DNA from: JBBRHQ01 sp963840235
GTDB lineage: Bacteria; Actinomycetota; Thermoleophilia; Solirubrobacterales; 70-9
Assembly: GCA_963840235.1 (NCBI GenBank)
Contig: CAWIYC010000003.1
Span: forward strand, 547,253 to 611,252
Direction: 5' to 3'
Length of the DNA: 64,000 nucleotides
The notes under the pieces were generated by a model. It did not search any database. It worked only from the letters and a program-made list of their open reading frames with translations, and was not told the origin of the DNA. The translations under genes and the position numbers were made by a program. Shown here piece by piece: positions 28,276 through 36,030 of the stretch (within the stretch, counting starts at the first letter, position 1; each line of letters starts with the position of its first letter).

Positions 28276-28680
28276 ATGTCGCAGGAATACATCAAGATCG
28301 GCAAACGGCTCAACGCCGCCTTCAACCGCGGCGACGTCGAGGCGGGGTTGGCGTTCTTCGCCGCCGACGCCGAGTTCCGCGACCTACTCAATACCCCTTC
28401 CCAGGACACCGCAATCCGGGGAATCGATGGCATTCGCGAGGTCATCTTCCTCTGGTCCTCGGAGTTCGACGAGCTTCGATCCGACATCAAGGAGTGGATA
28501 GACGCGGGCGACCACCTCATCGTCAAGGCCCACTGGCACGGCCACGGCCAAGCCAGCGGCGTCTCGGTGGACAGCCACCAGTTCGACCACTACGAGTTCA
28601 GCGCCGGGATGATCGTGCGGGCGACGCTCGGCTACCGCACCAAGGAAGCGGCACTCGGAGCTGCCGGGCTGTCGCCGTAG
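28276..28680 (+). CDS. SnoaL-like protein, MSQEN family (copy D, opposite strand)
   Basis: A 134-residue paralogue, MSQEYIKIGKRLNAAFNRGD at the start, FFAADAEFRDLLNTPSQD and IKEWIDAGDHLIVKAHWHGH in the core, and AALGAAGLSP at the end. It lies on the plus strand about 2 kb from the main group, showing that the family has been moved or inverted as well as duplicated. Confidence 0.85.
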   Translation: MSQEYIKIGKRLNAAFNRGDVEAGLAFFAADAEFRDLLNTPSQDTAIRGIDGIREVIFLWSSEFDELRSDIKEWIDAGDHLIVKAHWHGHGQASGVSVDSHQFDHYEFSAGMIVRATLGYRTKEAALGAAGLSP

Positions 28681-28720
28681 GCGATCAGCGCCCTGCTACC
28701 ACCATGCGCGCAGCGGGCTC

Positions 28721-28951
28721 CTAGGGGAGCCGCAGGTCCTGACCGCCCGAAAGCTGGCCGCCTTCCAGGTGCCGGCGGGCGGAGGCGGCCCTGTTCGTCT
28801 TCCTGCGGTCGGCCGGATCGCTTGGCGCCTGCGCTTCGATCTCCTGGCTCAGCGGCGAGACAATCCGGTGCTTGGCCAGGCAGCGGGGGCAGAGCTCCTC
28901 GAGCGGGGCCCGCGGGTTGTAGCCGGCGCCGCAACGGCTGCATCGATACAT
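28721..28951 (-). CDS. Small zinc-ribbon-like protein
   Basis: A 76-residue protein whose N-terminus MYRCSRCGAGYNPRA and ELCPRCLAKH supply two Cys-x2-Cys pairs about 15 residues apart, as in a zinc ribbon. The rest is polar and probably disordered. Function unknown; I do not recognise a named family. Confidence 0.6.
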   Translation of the reverse strand: MYRCSRCGAGYNPRAPLEELCPRCLAKHRIVSPLSQEIEAQAPSDPADRRKTNRAASARRHLEGGQLSGGQDLRLP

Positions 28952-29149
28952 CTCATCCTCCTTCGGGTTGCCGGTGGCGCCTCCCTACCCGATGGCTTTC
29001 GCGACTGTGCTCACTTGGCTCAGCGAAGCGTCAGAGGGAACTGTCACCGATTGTATTACCGGTCTCGCCGCCCGCAATGCTTGCCGCCATGTGATTTGAC
29101 GCGGTGTTTGCGGGGAAACCGGGCCCGGGCCGGGTATCTTGCCGCCCCG

Positions 29150-29848
29150 GTGCGCCGCCCCGAGACCGAAATACCCCTGGCAGCGATCCTCGTCGTCGCC
29201 GCCGGCCTCCTGCTGAGCGGGGCGGTGGCGCTGCTGACGCTGGGCGAGAACGAGGGCGGCGCATATCTCGATTGGGAGGAATCGGCATCGATACCCGATT
29301 CGGCCAACTCGACCACCAAGAATCTTTCGGCCAAGATCGTCGGCGGCGAGATCCAGTCGACTCGCTCCAATGCCAGCGGCTACAGCCTTTACCGGATCAG
29401 CGCCGGCCTTCTCCTCGAGACGCCTCGCCCCGACGACCGCGCCACCGCCACCTGCACGGTCTCGGTGCCCCGGCGCACGGTGCTGGGACGCACTCCGGGC
29501 AAGCGCGCCTCGTATCCCCTCCCGAGCGAGGATCTCGCCGTCCAGGGGGTTCCCCCCGGCTCGATCGTCCGCTTCGGCGCCAAGGGCACCGACCTGGTCA
29601 ACGTCACCCTCGACGATGCCTTCGGGAAGTTCACTTCGGCGCCCGGTGTCAAGGTCGACTGGGCGCCCTACCGCCAGGGGGAGCAGACCTGGAACTGGGT
29701 CCTGACGGACGTCAAGCGACCCCGGCGGGCGGTGCGCCTCGACTTCGCCACCCTCTGGAGAACGACCGTCCGCCCGCGGGCGACGATCTCTTGCGAGGTC
29801 CTCGAGCGCGGCGCGAAGGCCACCGTCAGGACGGCCGGAAAGCTCTGA
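29150..29848 (+). CDS. Membrane-anchored exported protein of unknown function
   Basis: GTG 29150 gives 232 residues with an N-terminal span (IPLAAILVVAAGLLLSGAVA) and an extracytoplasmic beta-rich domain with TCTVSVPRRTVLG and GEQTWNWVLTDVKRPRRAVR. No catalytic motif is seen. The open frame extends upstream to 28769, but that part is antisense to the zinc-ribbon gene. Its stop shares TGATCA with the convergent SRAP gene. Confidence 0.6.
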   Translation: MRRPETEIPLAAILVVAAGLLLSGAVALLTLGENEGGAYLDWEESASIPDSANSTTKNLSAKIVGGEIQSTRSNASGYSLYRISAGLLLETPRPDDRATATCTVSVPRRTVLGRTPGKRASYPLPSEDLAVQGVPPGSIVRFGAKGTDLVNVTLDDAFGKFTSAPGVKVDWAPYRQGEQTWNWVLTDVKRPRRAVRLDFATLWRTTVRPRATISCEVLERGAKATVRTAGKL

Positions 29849-30580
29849 TCAGGAGGGGGCGAGGAGCAGCTCCGGCCCCTCGATTCCCTTGCCGACCTTG
29901 TTCAGCTTCGGGTTGGCCGGGGCGCTCTGCATCCTCCCCGCCTCCAGCGGCCCGCACATCGCCACCGCCTCGTCGGCGCCGAGCCCGGGGTCGAGCCAGG
30001 CGGCCTCCGCCTCGGCGCCGGGGAGGATCGCCGGCATCCGGTCGTGCACCTTGGCGACCACATCGTTCGGCGTGGTGGTGATGATCGTGCAGCTGTAGAG
30101 CCAGTCCCCTTCCCACTCCTTGCGGGTGCAGATCCCGGCGAAGGCGAAGGGCTCGCCCCCGTCCACTGTGAAGCGCCACGGCTGGCGCGGCTGTTTCGGG
30201 TCCTCGGCCTTCATCCACTCGTAGAAGCCGTCGGCGACGATCAGGCAGCGGTGGCGGAACTTCCCGATCAGCGGCGCGTAGGCCCTGCTCTCCAGCAGCC
30301 GCTCCGTCTTGGCATTGATCATCCGGTAGCCGACCTTGAGGTCTTTGGCCCAGATCGGGACCAGGCCCCAGCGCATCATCCGCGCCTCGCGCTCGCCCTT
30401 CGCCGCCTCCTCGGGCTCGGGCGAGGAGCGGACGGTGAGGATCTCCTGGGTCGGGGCGACGTTGTAGCGACCGCCGGCCGACTCCATCCCCTTGCCCGCC
30501 AGCGCCTGCTCGAGCTCGACCTGGAAGCGATCGGCGACCTTCTTCGTGTCCTTGGTGGTAACGGTGAAGCGCCCGCACAT
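29849..30580 (-). CDS. SRAP-domain protein (SOS response-associated peptidase, YedK/HMCES type)
   Basis: SRAP proteins form a covalent thiazolidine link to abasic sites in single-stranded DNA, shielding them. The 243-residue protein begins MCGRFTV, exposing the conserved Cys2 after Met removal. Other family motifs are RYNVAPTQEI, MMRWGLVPIWAKD, INAKTERLLE, RCLIVADGFYEW and the catalytic His in VHDRMPAIL. No LexA box is visible at its start at 30580, but one lies at 23867. Confidence 0.93.
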   Translation of the reverse strand: MCGRFTVTTKDTKKVADRFQVELEQALAGKGMESAGGRYNVAPTQEILTVRSSPEPEEAAKGEREARMMRWGLVPIWAKDLKVGYRMINAKTERLLESRAYAPLIGKFRHRCLIVADGFYEWMKAEDPKQPRQPWRFTVDGGEPFAFAGICTRKEWEGDWLYSCTIITTTPNDVVAKVHDRMPAILPGAEAEAAWLDPGLGADEAVAMCGPLEAGRMQSAPANPKLNKVGKGIEGPELLLAPS

Positions 30581-30765
30581 GGCGCTCAGTCTTGCATCCG
30601 CCCGACGTCGGAGCGATCGGCCGACCCCACCCCGCGGGTGAGGCGGTTCGGCCCACCGCGCGGGTGAGGCGGGTTTCGGTCGCATAGCGATAGGAACTCG
30701 CCTCATCCGGGGCGCTAGGCAACCTGGGGCTCCCGTATGGCGCGAGGAAATCGCCCCGGACGTGC

Positions 30766-31740
30766 TCAGGCGGGCGCCGGGCGCACCTCTGGGTGTTCGC
30801 GGTACCAATCGATAGTGCGGCGGAGACCGTCAGCCAGCTCGACCTGCGGGACCCAGCCGGTCATCTCTCGCAGCTTCGCCGCGTCGACGTACTGGCGGTC
30901 GATCTCCCCTTCGGGGTTGCCGAGGCCGCGGATGTCGGGCTCGATCCCGGTGCCGGCGGCCTCGCCGATCAGCTCCAGCACCTGGCGCACCGAGTGGGGC
31001 TCGCCGCCGCCGGCGTTGAGCGCCTCCCCCGCCGCCGGTCCGCCGGCGCCGACGGCGTGCTCGATCGCCAGATAGGCGGCGACAGCATCATCGACGAAAA
31101 GGAAGTCGCGCTCGGGACTGCCGTCGGAGCGGATCACCGGACGGCGCCCCTGGAGCACCGCGCAGACCGCCTCCGGGATCAGGCGAGAGAAGTTGAGATC
31201 GCCGCCGCCGTAGACGTTGGCGAAGCGGGTGACCGCGACGGGGAGGCCGAACCCGCGCCAGTAGCTGAGCGCGATTACGTCCGCCGCCGCCTTGCTCGCC
31301 TCATACGGGCTCGCCGGTCGCAGCGCCTGGTCTTCCCGGTAGGGAAGCTGCTCCTGCGGCCCGTAGGCCTTGTCCGAGGAGGCGACGACGACGGCCGGGA
31401 CGTCAGCCTCGCGGCAGGCCTCCAACAGGGTCCAGGTGCCGCGAACATTGGTCTCGAAGGTGGCACCAGGATCGGCCATCGCCGTACCGACCAAGGTCTG
31501 AGCACCGAGGTGAAAGACGGCGTCGAACTCGCCGGCCGAGATCACCGCGCCCACCGCCTCGGCATCGCGGAGGTCGGCCCGGATCAGCTCGACCTCTGCC
31601 TCAACCCCTTGTAGCGCCAGGCCGGAGACCGGTGGCGAGCCGCGGTCGAGCACGGTCACGGTGTCGCCGCGCTGAAGAAGCGCGGTGGCGAGATGGGAGG
31701 CGACGAAGCCATGCCCGCCGCTGAGGAGCGAGCGCTTCAC
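30766..31740 (-). CDS. NAD-dependent sugar epimerase/dehydratase (extended SDR)
   Basis: A 324-residue Rossmann protein of the nucleotide-sugar SDR type. The N-terminal dinucleotide motif is GGHGFVASH (last Gly of the usual GxxGxxG replaced by Ala). FHLGAQTLVG, a SSDKAYG strand, the active-site PYEASKAAAD (Tyr-x3-Lys), FANVYGGGDL and ERDFLFVDDAV follow. The adjoining nucleotidyltransferase suggests a CDP-glucose 4,6-dehydratase or a related GDP-sugar enzyme; exact substrate is uncertain. Confidence 0.85.
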   Translation of the reverse strand: MKRSLLSGGHGFVASHLATALLQRGDTVTVLDRGSPPVSGLALQGVEAEVELIRADLRDAEAVGAVISAGEFDAVFHLGAQTLVGTAMADPGATFETNVRGTWTLLEACREADVPAVVVASSDKAYGPQEQLPYREDQALRPASPYEASKAAADVIALSYWRGFGLPVAVTRFANVYGGGDLNFSRLIPEAVCAVLQGRRPVIRSDGSPERDFLFVDDAVAAYLAIEHAVGAGGPAAGEALNAGGGEPHSVRQVLELIGEAAGTGIEPDIRGLGNPEGEIDRQYVDAAKLREMTGWVPQVELADGLRRTIDWYREHPEVRPAPA

Positions 31741-31825
31741 GGCGCTGCGTCGAGGGGTCGTCGGGAGGAGGCGGGCAAGGGCGGCAGGATAGAGAGCCGG
31801 CGCCGGCGGCCGCGAGTGTTCAACC

Positions 31826-31863
31826 AGTCACCAATAGGGTGATTCAGATCACCCTCGGTGACT
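31826..31863. other. Two-tier inverted repeat across the 3' end of the nucleotidyltransferase gene
   Basis: An outer pair AGTCACC/GGTGACT (31826-31832 and 31857-31863) encloses an inner pair AGGGTGA/TCACCCT (31836-31842 and 31849-31855) with a 6-base loop. It includes the stop codon at 31849-31851. There is no T-tract; it may stabilise or process the mRNA, or be a protein site. Confidence 0.5.
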
Positions 31864-32577
31864 CCACGGCGCCTCGCCGGAGTCCCAGAGGTCGTTGAGC
31901 ATGACCGCGTCCTTGTAGGTGTCGAGGCATTCCCAAAAACCCTGATGGCGGTAGCCGCGCAGCTCGCCGTCGGCGGCAAGTCGCTCCAGCGGCCGGCGCT
32001 CGAGCACGCTGTCGGCGGCGAGATAGCCCTCGATCTCCGGCTCGAAGCAGAAGAAGCCGCCGTTGATCCAGTGCTCGCTGCGCGGCTTCTCGGCGAACCC
32101 CTCGATCCGGTCCCCCTCCCCCAGCATGGCGACGCCCCACTGCAGATTGGGCCGGACGACGGTCACGGTCGCGACGCCCCCGTGGGAGCGATGGAACCCG
32201 AGCAGCGCGCCGAGGTCGACGTCGGCGACCCCGTCTGCATAGGTGGCGCAGAAGGGCTCGCCGGAGAGCGTCTCGGCCGCTGCCAGGACCCGGCCCCCGG
32301 TGGGCGTGTCGGCCCCCGTCTGCAGGCACTCCACGCCAACCGTGGCCGGCCAAGTTTCCGCGGCGACGAAACGCTCGATCATCTCGCCCAGGTAGCCCGT
32401 GCAGAGGATGAACCGCTCGAAGCCCTGGCTGGCGTAGAGATCGATCACGTGCCAGAGAATCGGGCGGCCGCCGATCTCGACCAGCGCCTTCGGCATCGTC
32501 TCCGTCCTCTCTCGCAGCCGTGTCCCGCGGCCGCCGCAGAGGATCACCACCGGGAGCAGCGAACCGCGAGAGTTCAA
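31849..32577 (-). CDS. Glucose-1-phosphate cytidylyltransferase-like nucleotidyltransferase
   Basis: A 242-residue sugar nucleotidyltransferase. The N-terminal signature is VILCGGRGTRLRERTETMPK, with EIGGRPILWHVIDLYASQGF as in RfbF. Later INGGFFCFEPEI and GYRHQGFWECLDTYKD resemble the RfbF ending. It would make CDP-glucose (or a related NDP-sugar) for the SDR next door. The frame starts with TTG 32575-32577; a GTG about ten codons on (VVILCGG) is an equally possible start. Confidence 0.8.
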   Translation of the reverse strand: MNSRGSLLPVVILCGGRGTRLRERTETMPKALVEIGGRPILWHVIDLYASQGFERFILCTGYLGEMIERFVAAETWPATVGVECLQTGADTPTGGRVLAAAETLSGEPFCATYADGVADVDLGALLGFHRSHGGVATVTVVRPNLQWGVAMLGEGDRIEGFAEKPRSEHWINGGFFCFEPEIEGYLAADSVLERRPLERLAADGELRGYRHQGFWECLDTYKDAVMLNDLWDSGEAPWSHRG

Positions 32578-32625
32578 TTTCCTCTCATAGTGAGAGTCGA
32601 GGTAACTCTCGCCGAGGTGGTGGGC

Positions 32626-32898
32626 TCAGCCGCCGGCGACGGCGGGCAGGATCGTCACCTCGTCGCCGTCGGCGACCTCGGTCTCGAGGCCGTCGGTGAA
32701 GCGGATGTCCTCGCCCGAGACGTAGACGTTGACGAAGCGGCGCAGGTCGCCGTCCTGGGTGATGCGCTCGCGCAGGCCGTCGTGCTGGTCGAAGACGGCG
32801 TCGAGCGCCTCGCCGACCGTGGCTCCATCGACCTCGACCTCGGCCTCGCCGCCGGTCGCGGCGCGGAGCTGGGAAGGGATCTTGACCTTGACTGCCAT
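32626..32898 (-). CDS. MoaD/ThiS-family sulfur carrier protein
   Basis: A 90-residue ubiquitin-fold protein ending VTILPAVAGG, with the free C-terminal Gly-Gly that is adenylated and thiocarboxylated in MoaD, ThiS and CysO. Core motifs include FVNVYVSGEDIRF and EVADGDEVTILP. Its ATG shares a base with the stop of the threonine-synthase-like gene, so the two are co-translated. This pairing resembles mycobacterial CysM-CysO, where thiocarboxylated CysO gives sulfide to O-phosphoserine. No activating enzyme or JAB protease is nearby. Confidence 0.88.
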   Translation of the reverse strand: MAVKVKIPSQLRAATGGEAEVEVDGATVGEALDAVFDQHDGLRERITQDGDLRRFVNVYVSGEDIRFTDGLETEVADGDEVTILPAVAGG

Positions 32899-34131
32899 CA
32901 GGCGGGAACCTCCTGGGTGAACTCGGACTCGAAGCTGGCGATATCGGGCTCGATCTCGTGCATGTGGAAGCTATCGCGTGCCGCGTCGAGCGTCTTCAGC
33001 CCTTCGCCGGTGATGTAGGAGACGACCCGCTCGCCGTCGCCGATCTCACCGCGCTCGGCGAGCTTGGCGAGGACGGCGACGGTGACGCCGCCGGCAGTCT
33101 CGGTGAAGATGCCGGTGGTCTCGGCCAGCAGCCGGATCCCGTCGCGGATCTCCTGGTCGGAGACGGCGTCGATCGACCCGCCGCTGTCGTCGTGCCTGCT
33201 CGAGCGCGTACGGGCCGTCGGCCGGGTCGCCGATCGCCAGGCTCTTGGCGATCGTGTCGGGCTTCTGCGGCTTGCAGATCTCCCAGCCCTGCTCGAAGGC
33301 GGTGGCCACGGGGCTGCAACCCCTTGCCTGGGCCCCGCAGAAGGCCGGCTGGCGGCCCGAGACGAGGCCGGCGTCGAGCCATTCCTGGAAGCCGCGATGG
33401 ATCTTCGTGAACAGCGACCCCGAGGCGATCGGGGCCACCACCCGGTCCGGGAGCTCCCAGCCGAGCTGTTCGACCGTCTCATAGGCGAGGGTCTTCGAGC
33501 CCTCGGAGTAATACGGGCGCAGGTTGACGTTGACGAAGGCCCAGGGGTGCGTCTCGGCCAGCTGGGTGCAGAGCCGATTGACCTCGTCGTAGTTGCCACG
33601 CACGCCGACCAGGTTGGTGCCGTAGATGCCGGTGGCGAGCAGTTTCTGCTCCTCGAGGTCCGCCGGGACGAAGACGTAGGAATCGAGGCCGACCGCAGCG
33701 GCGCGGGCGGCGACCGCGTTGGCGAGGTTCCCGGTGGAGGCGCAGGCGATCGTCTCGAAGCCGAGCTCCTGGGCCTTGGCGGTGGCGACCGCGACCACCC
33801 GGTCCTTGAACGAGTGGGTGGGGTTGGCGGCATCGTTCTTGACCCAGATCTCGGCCTCGACGCCGAGGTGCTCGGCGAGGCGGTCGGCGCGGATCAGCGG
33901 CGTCAGTCCGGGCTCCAGCGGATCCGCCGGGCGGCTCTCGAAGGGGAGGAAGTCGGCGTAGCGCCAGATCCCTCGGGAGCCGGCCTGGATCCGCCGCCTG
34001 GCCTCGCCCGGATCGAGACCCGAGTGGTCATAGGCGACCTCGAGCGGGCCGAAGCACTCCGAACAAACGAACAGCGCCTCCAGCGGGTAGGTCGCCCCGC
34101 ACTCCTTGCATCTCAAGCTCTCGATTGACAT
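32898..34131 (-). CDS. Threonine-synthase-like PLP enzyme, SAM-riboswitch-controlled, with frameshift
   Basis: About 410 residues from ATG 34129-34131. An N-terminal zinc ribbon has C8, C11, C23 and C26, and the PLP motif NPTHSFKDR carries the presumed Schiff-base Lys109. ACASTGNLANAVAARAA (phosphate loop) and APIASGSLFTKIHRGFQ follow. Near 33195 the frame breaks: it reads ALEQARRQRR, but a frame differing by one base gives DDSGGSIDAVSDQEI and the family C-terminus, stopping at 32898. One extra base is the simplest cause. A SAM-I-type riboswitch upstream and the sulfur carrier downstream point to methionine rather than threonine synthesis, for example making homocysteine from O-phosphohomoserine. 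Confidence 0.85.
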
Positions 34132-34161
34132 CCGATCTCTCTTTCCGCTGCTGCCCTCAAG

Positions 34162-34190
34162 AAAAAACCTCCGCCTGTGTGGGGCAGAGG
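34162..34190 (-). terminator. Riboswitch expression-platform terminator
   Basis: The minus strand forms CCTCTGCC/GGCGGAGG (34183-34190 and 34068+100 to 34175) with a 7-base loop, followed by six T (34162-34167). It lies 17 nt after the P1 helix of the SAM aptamer and about 30 nt before the coding start, as expected for a transcriptional OFF switch. Confidence 0.88.
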
Positions 34191-34206
34191 TCCGATCGGA
34201 CATCCC

Positions 34207-34323
34207 CCACATCTTCCAGGCCTCCAACTTCGCCTGCTGGACTTGGCACCATCTCCGGACCGCTTGGGTCCGAGTGGTTGCCGGGGCTTCAACGGGCCAG
34301 TCCCTCCACCCCTCTCGATGTGG
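34207..34323 (-). promoter_or_regulatory. SAM-I-type (S-box) riboswitch aptamer
   Basis: The minus strand carries the S-box core GGTGGAGGGACTGGCCC, GAAGCCCCGGCAACC and, farther on, GGTGCCAAGTCCAGCA. A perfect 7-bp P1 closes it: CCACATC (34317-34323) with GATGTGG (34207-34213). Binding of S-adenosylmethionine would stabilise P1 and favour the terminator downstream. It controls the threonine-synthase-like gene and the sulfur carrier. Confidence 0.93.
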
Positions 34324-34341
34324 CGCAATATGTGAGCGGCG

Positions 34342-34368
34342 ACTATACCACCGCTCCCCAGCCGTCAA
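34342..34368 (-). promoter_or_regulatory. Putative promoter of the SAM riboswitch transcript
   Basis: The minus strand shows TTGACG (34363-34368) and TATAGT (34342-34347) with a 15-base spacer, shorter than ideal. The predicted start is about ten bases upstream of the aptamer P1 helix, which fits. Confidence 0.5.
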
Positions 34369-34462
34369 TCCTGGTACCGATCGTGCTTGCCGTCGGGTCC
34401 GCGCCCACTAACCTTGTGTTCACAGGTGATGACTGTGCCGTGCGAGAAGATGAGCCAGAGCG

Positions 34463-35587
34463 ATGCCGAACCTTCCAAAGCCGAGGCTGAGACGGCCCAT
34501 CCGGCGCGGCGAGCTCATCGCGCCGGCTCCGGCACCTGAGCGCACCACGCCCAACGTCGAGCAGATCGACGCCGAGGGCCTGCGCTGGGTCAACATCGAA
34601 CACCCCGGGAACCTCGAGCGCGCCTGGATCGAGGAGCAGTTCGAGTTCCACCCTCTCGACCTCGAGGACGTCTTCTCCCGCAACGAGCGGCCGAAGATCG
34701 ACACCTACGACGACTACCTGTTCATCGTCCTGCATTTCCCGGTCTTCGACCGCACCGCCGGGCGCCTCGGCACCGGCGAGCTAGACCTCTTCGTCGGCCC
34801 CGGCTTCGTCGTAACCATCCCCAACCAGCCGCTGAAGCCGGTCGAGTACCTGTTCGAGAGATGCCGCTCGAAGGAGGAGCTGCGCGAGCAGCTGTTCGCC
34901 CGCGGCTCCGGCTACCTGCTCTACCGGATCGTCGACGACAGCTTCGACTACTGCTTCCCGATGCTGCGCAAGATCGCCAACAAGCTCGACAACCTCGAGG
35001 ACGAGATCTTCGAGGGCCGCGGTGAGGACATCGTCCGCGACCTCTCCAACGTCAAGCAGGAGATCATCAACTTCCGCAAGGTGATCCGCCCCCAGCGGCC
35101 GGTCCTGCGCGACCTCGAGTCGGTCAAACATCGCTACCTGGCGCGCGACATCGACCTCGAGATCTACTTCGACGACATCGTCGACGCCCACGAGCGCATC
35201 TGGGACATGCTCGAGAACTACAAGGAGGTCGTCGAAGCACTGGACGACACCAATGAGTCGGTGATCTCGCACCGCGTCAACGACATCCTCCGCGTGCTCA
35301 CCTCGATCAGCGTCATCGTCCTGCCGCTGACCCTGATCGCCAGCGTCTGGGGGATGAACGTCGGCGTCCCCGGCGAGGGAGACACAACCGATTTCTACGT
35401 GATCGTCGGCGCGATGGTGGTGATGCTGGTTGGCATGGTCGCCTACTTCCGCGCGGCGCGGCTGGCTCTGAAGAGCAGGCTTTCGTCGACTTCAACCGCA
35501 GGCGGGTCACGCGCGGGCCGATCAGCCGTAGGATCGGGTGAGTGGCAAACCAGCGAATCTGGGCGCCCTGGCGCCTCGCCTACGTGA
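34463..35587 (+). CDS. corA: CorA-family magnesium/divalent metal transporter
   Basis: A 374-residue CorA-type channel. The cytoplasmic domain has FHPLDLEDVFSRNERPKID and YDDYLFIVLHFPVFD; the two C-terminal spans bracket the signature WGMNVGVPG (Gly-Met-Asn selectivity filter). The coding frame overlaps the next gene by 46 bp, and the last roughly 40 residues are a low-complexity extension after the second span. It is divergent from the riboswitch transcript. Confidence 0.93.
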   Translation: MPNLPKPRLRRPIRRGELIAPAPAPERTTPNVEQIDAEGLRWVNIEHPGNLERAWIEEQFEFHPLDLEDVFSRNERPKIDTYDDYLFIVLHFPVFDRTAGRLGTGELDLFVGPGFVVTIPNQPLKPVEYLFERCRSKEELREQLFARGSGYLLYRIVDDSFDYCFPMLRKIANKLDNLEDEIFEGRGEDIVRDLSNVKQEIINFRKVIRPQRPVLRDLESVKHRYLARDIDLEIYFDDIVDAHERIWDMLENYKEVVEALDDTNESVISHRVNDILRVLTSISVIVLPLTLIASVWGMNVGVPGEGDTTDFYVIVGAMVVMLVGMVAYFRAARLALKSRLSSTSTAGGSRAGRSAVGSGEWQTSESGRPGASPT

Positions 35588-36030
35588 AGGACGCTTCGAA
35601 AGACTCAGAAGAAGAATGCATCTTCTGCGCCAAGCCGGCGGAGGATGACGACGAGGGCAACCTGATCGTCCACCGCGGCCGCGGCAGCTTCGTCATCCTC
35701 AACCTCTTCCCCTACACCAACGGCCACCTGATGATCGCCCCCTACGAGCACCGGGCCGGCCTCCAGGACCTCGCCGCGGAGACGATCGCCGAGATGATGA
35801 GCCTGGCCCAGCGTTCGATGGAGCGACTCGAACAGGTCTACGAGCCGCACGGGTACAACGTCGGCTTCAACCAGGGCCGTGCGGCGGGCGCCGGCGTCGA
35901 GCACCACATCCACATGCACGTCGTTCCGCGCTGGGGCGGCGACACCAACTTCATGCCGGTGATCGCCGACACCAAGGTGATGCCACAGACCCTCGAGCAG
36001 AGCTACGCGGCGCTGAAGGAGGCTTTTTGA
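35542..36030 (+). CDS. HIT-domain protein (Ap4A hydrolase/phosphorylase-like)
   Basis: A 162-residue histidine-triad protein from GTG 35542. The N-terminal CIFCAKP is a zinc-type motif and HHIHMHVVPRW carries the catalytic triad. The length and ANQRIWAPWRLAYV start match actinobacterial diadenosine-tetraphosphate phosphorylase-like HIT proteins (Rv2613c type). It overlaps the corA 3' end and the manB start (TTGA). Confidence 0.9.
   Translation: MANQRIWAPWRLAYVKDASKDSEEECIFCAKPAEDDDEGNLIVHRGRGSFVILNLFPYTNGHLMIAPYEHRAGLQDLAAETIAEMMSLAQRSMERLEQVYEPHGYNVGFNQGRAAGAGVEHHIHMHVVPRWGGDTNFMPVIADTKVMPQTLEQSYAALKEAF

Noticed and set aside
34138..34368. N-terminal extension of the threonine-synthase-like frame to 34368
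   Set aside because: The segment is the SAM aptamer and terminator; the zinc-ribbon start MSIESLRC at 34131 is the family start.
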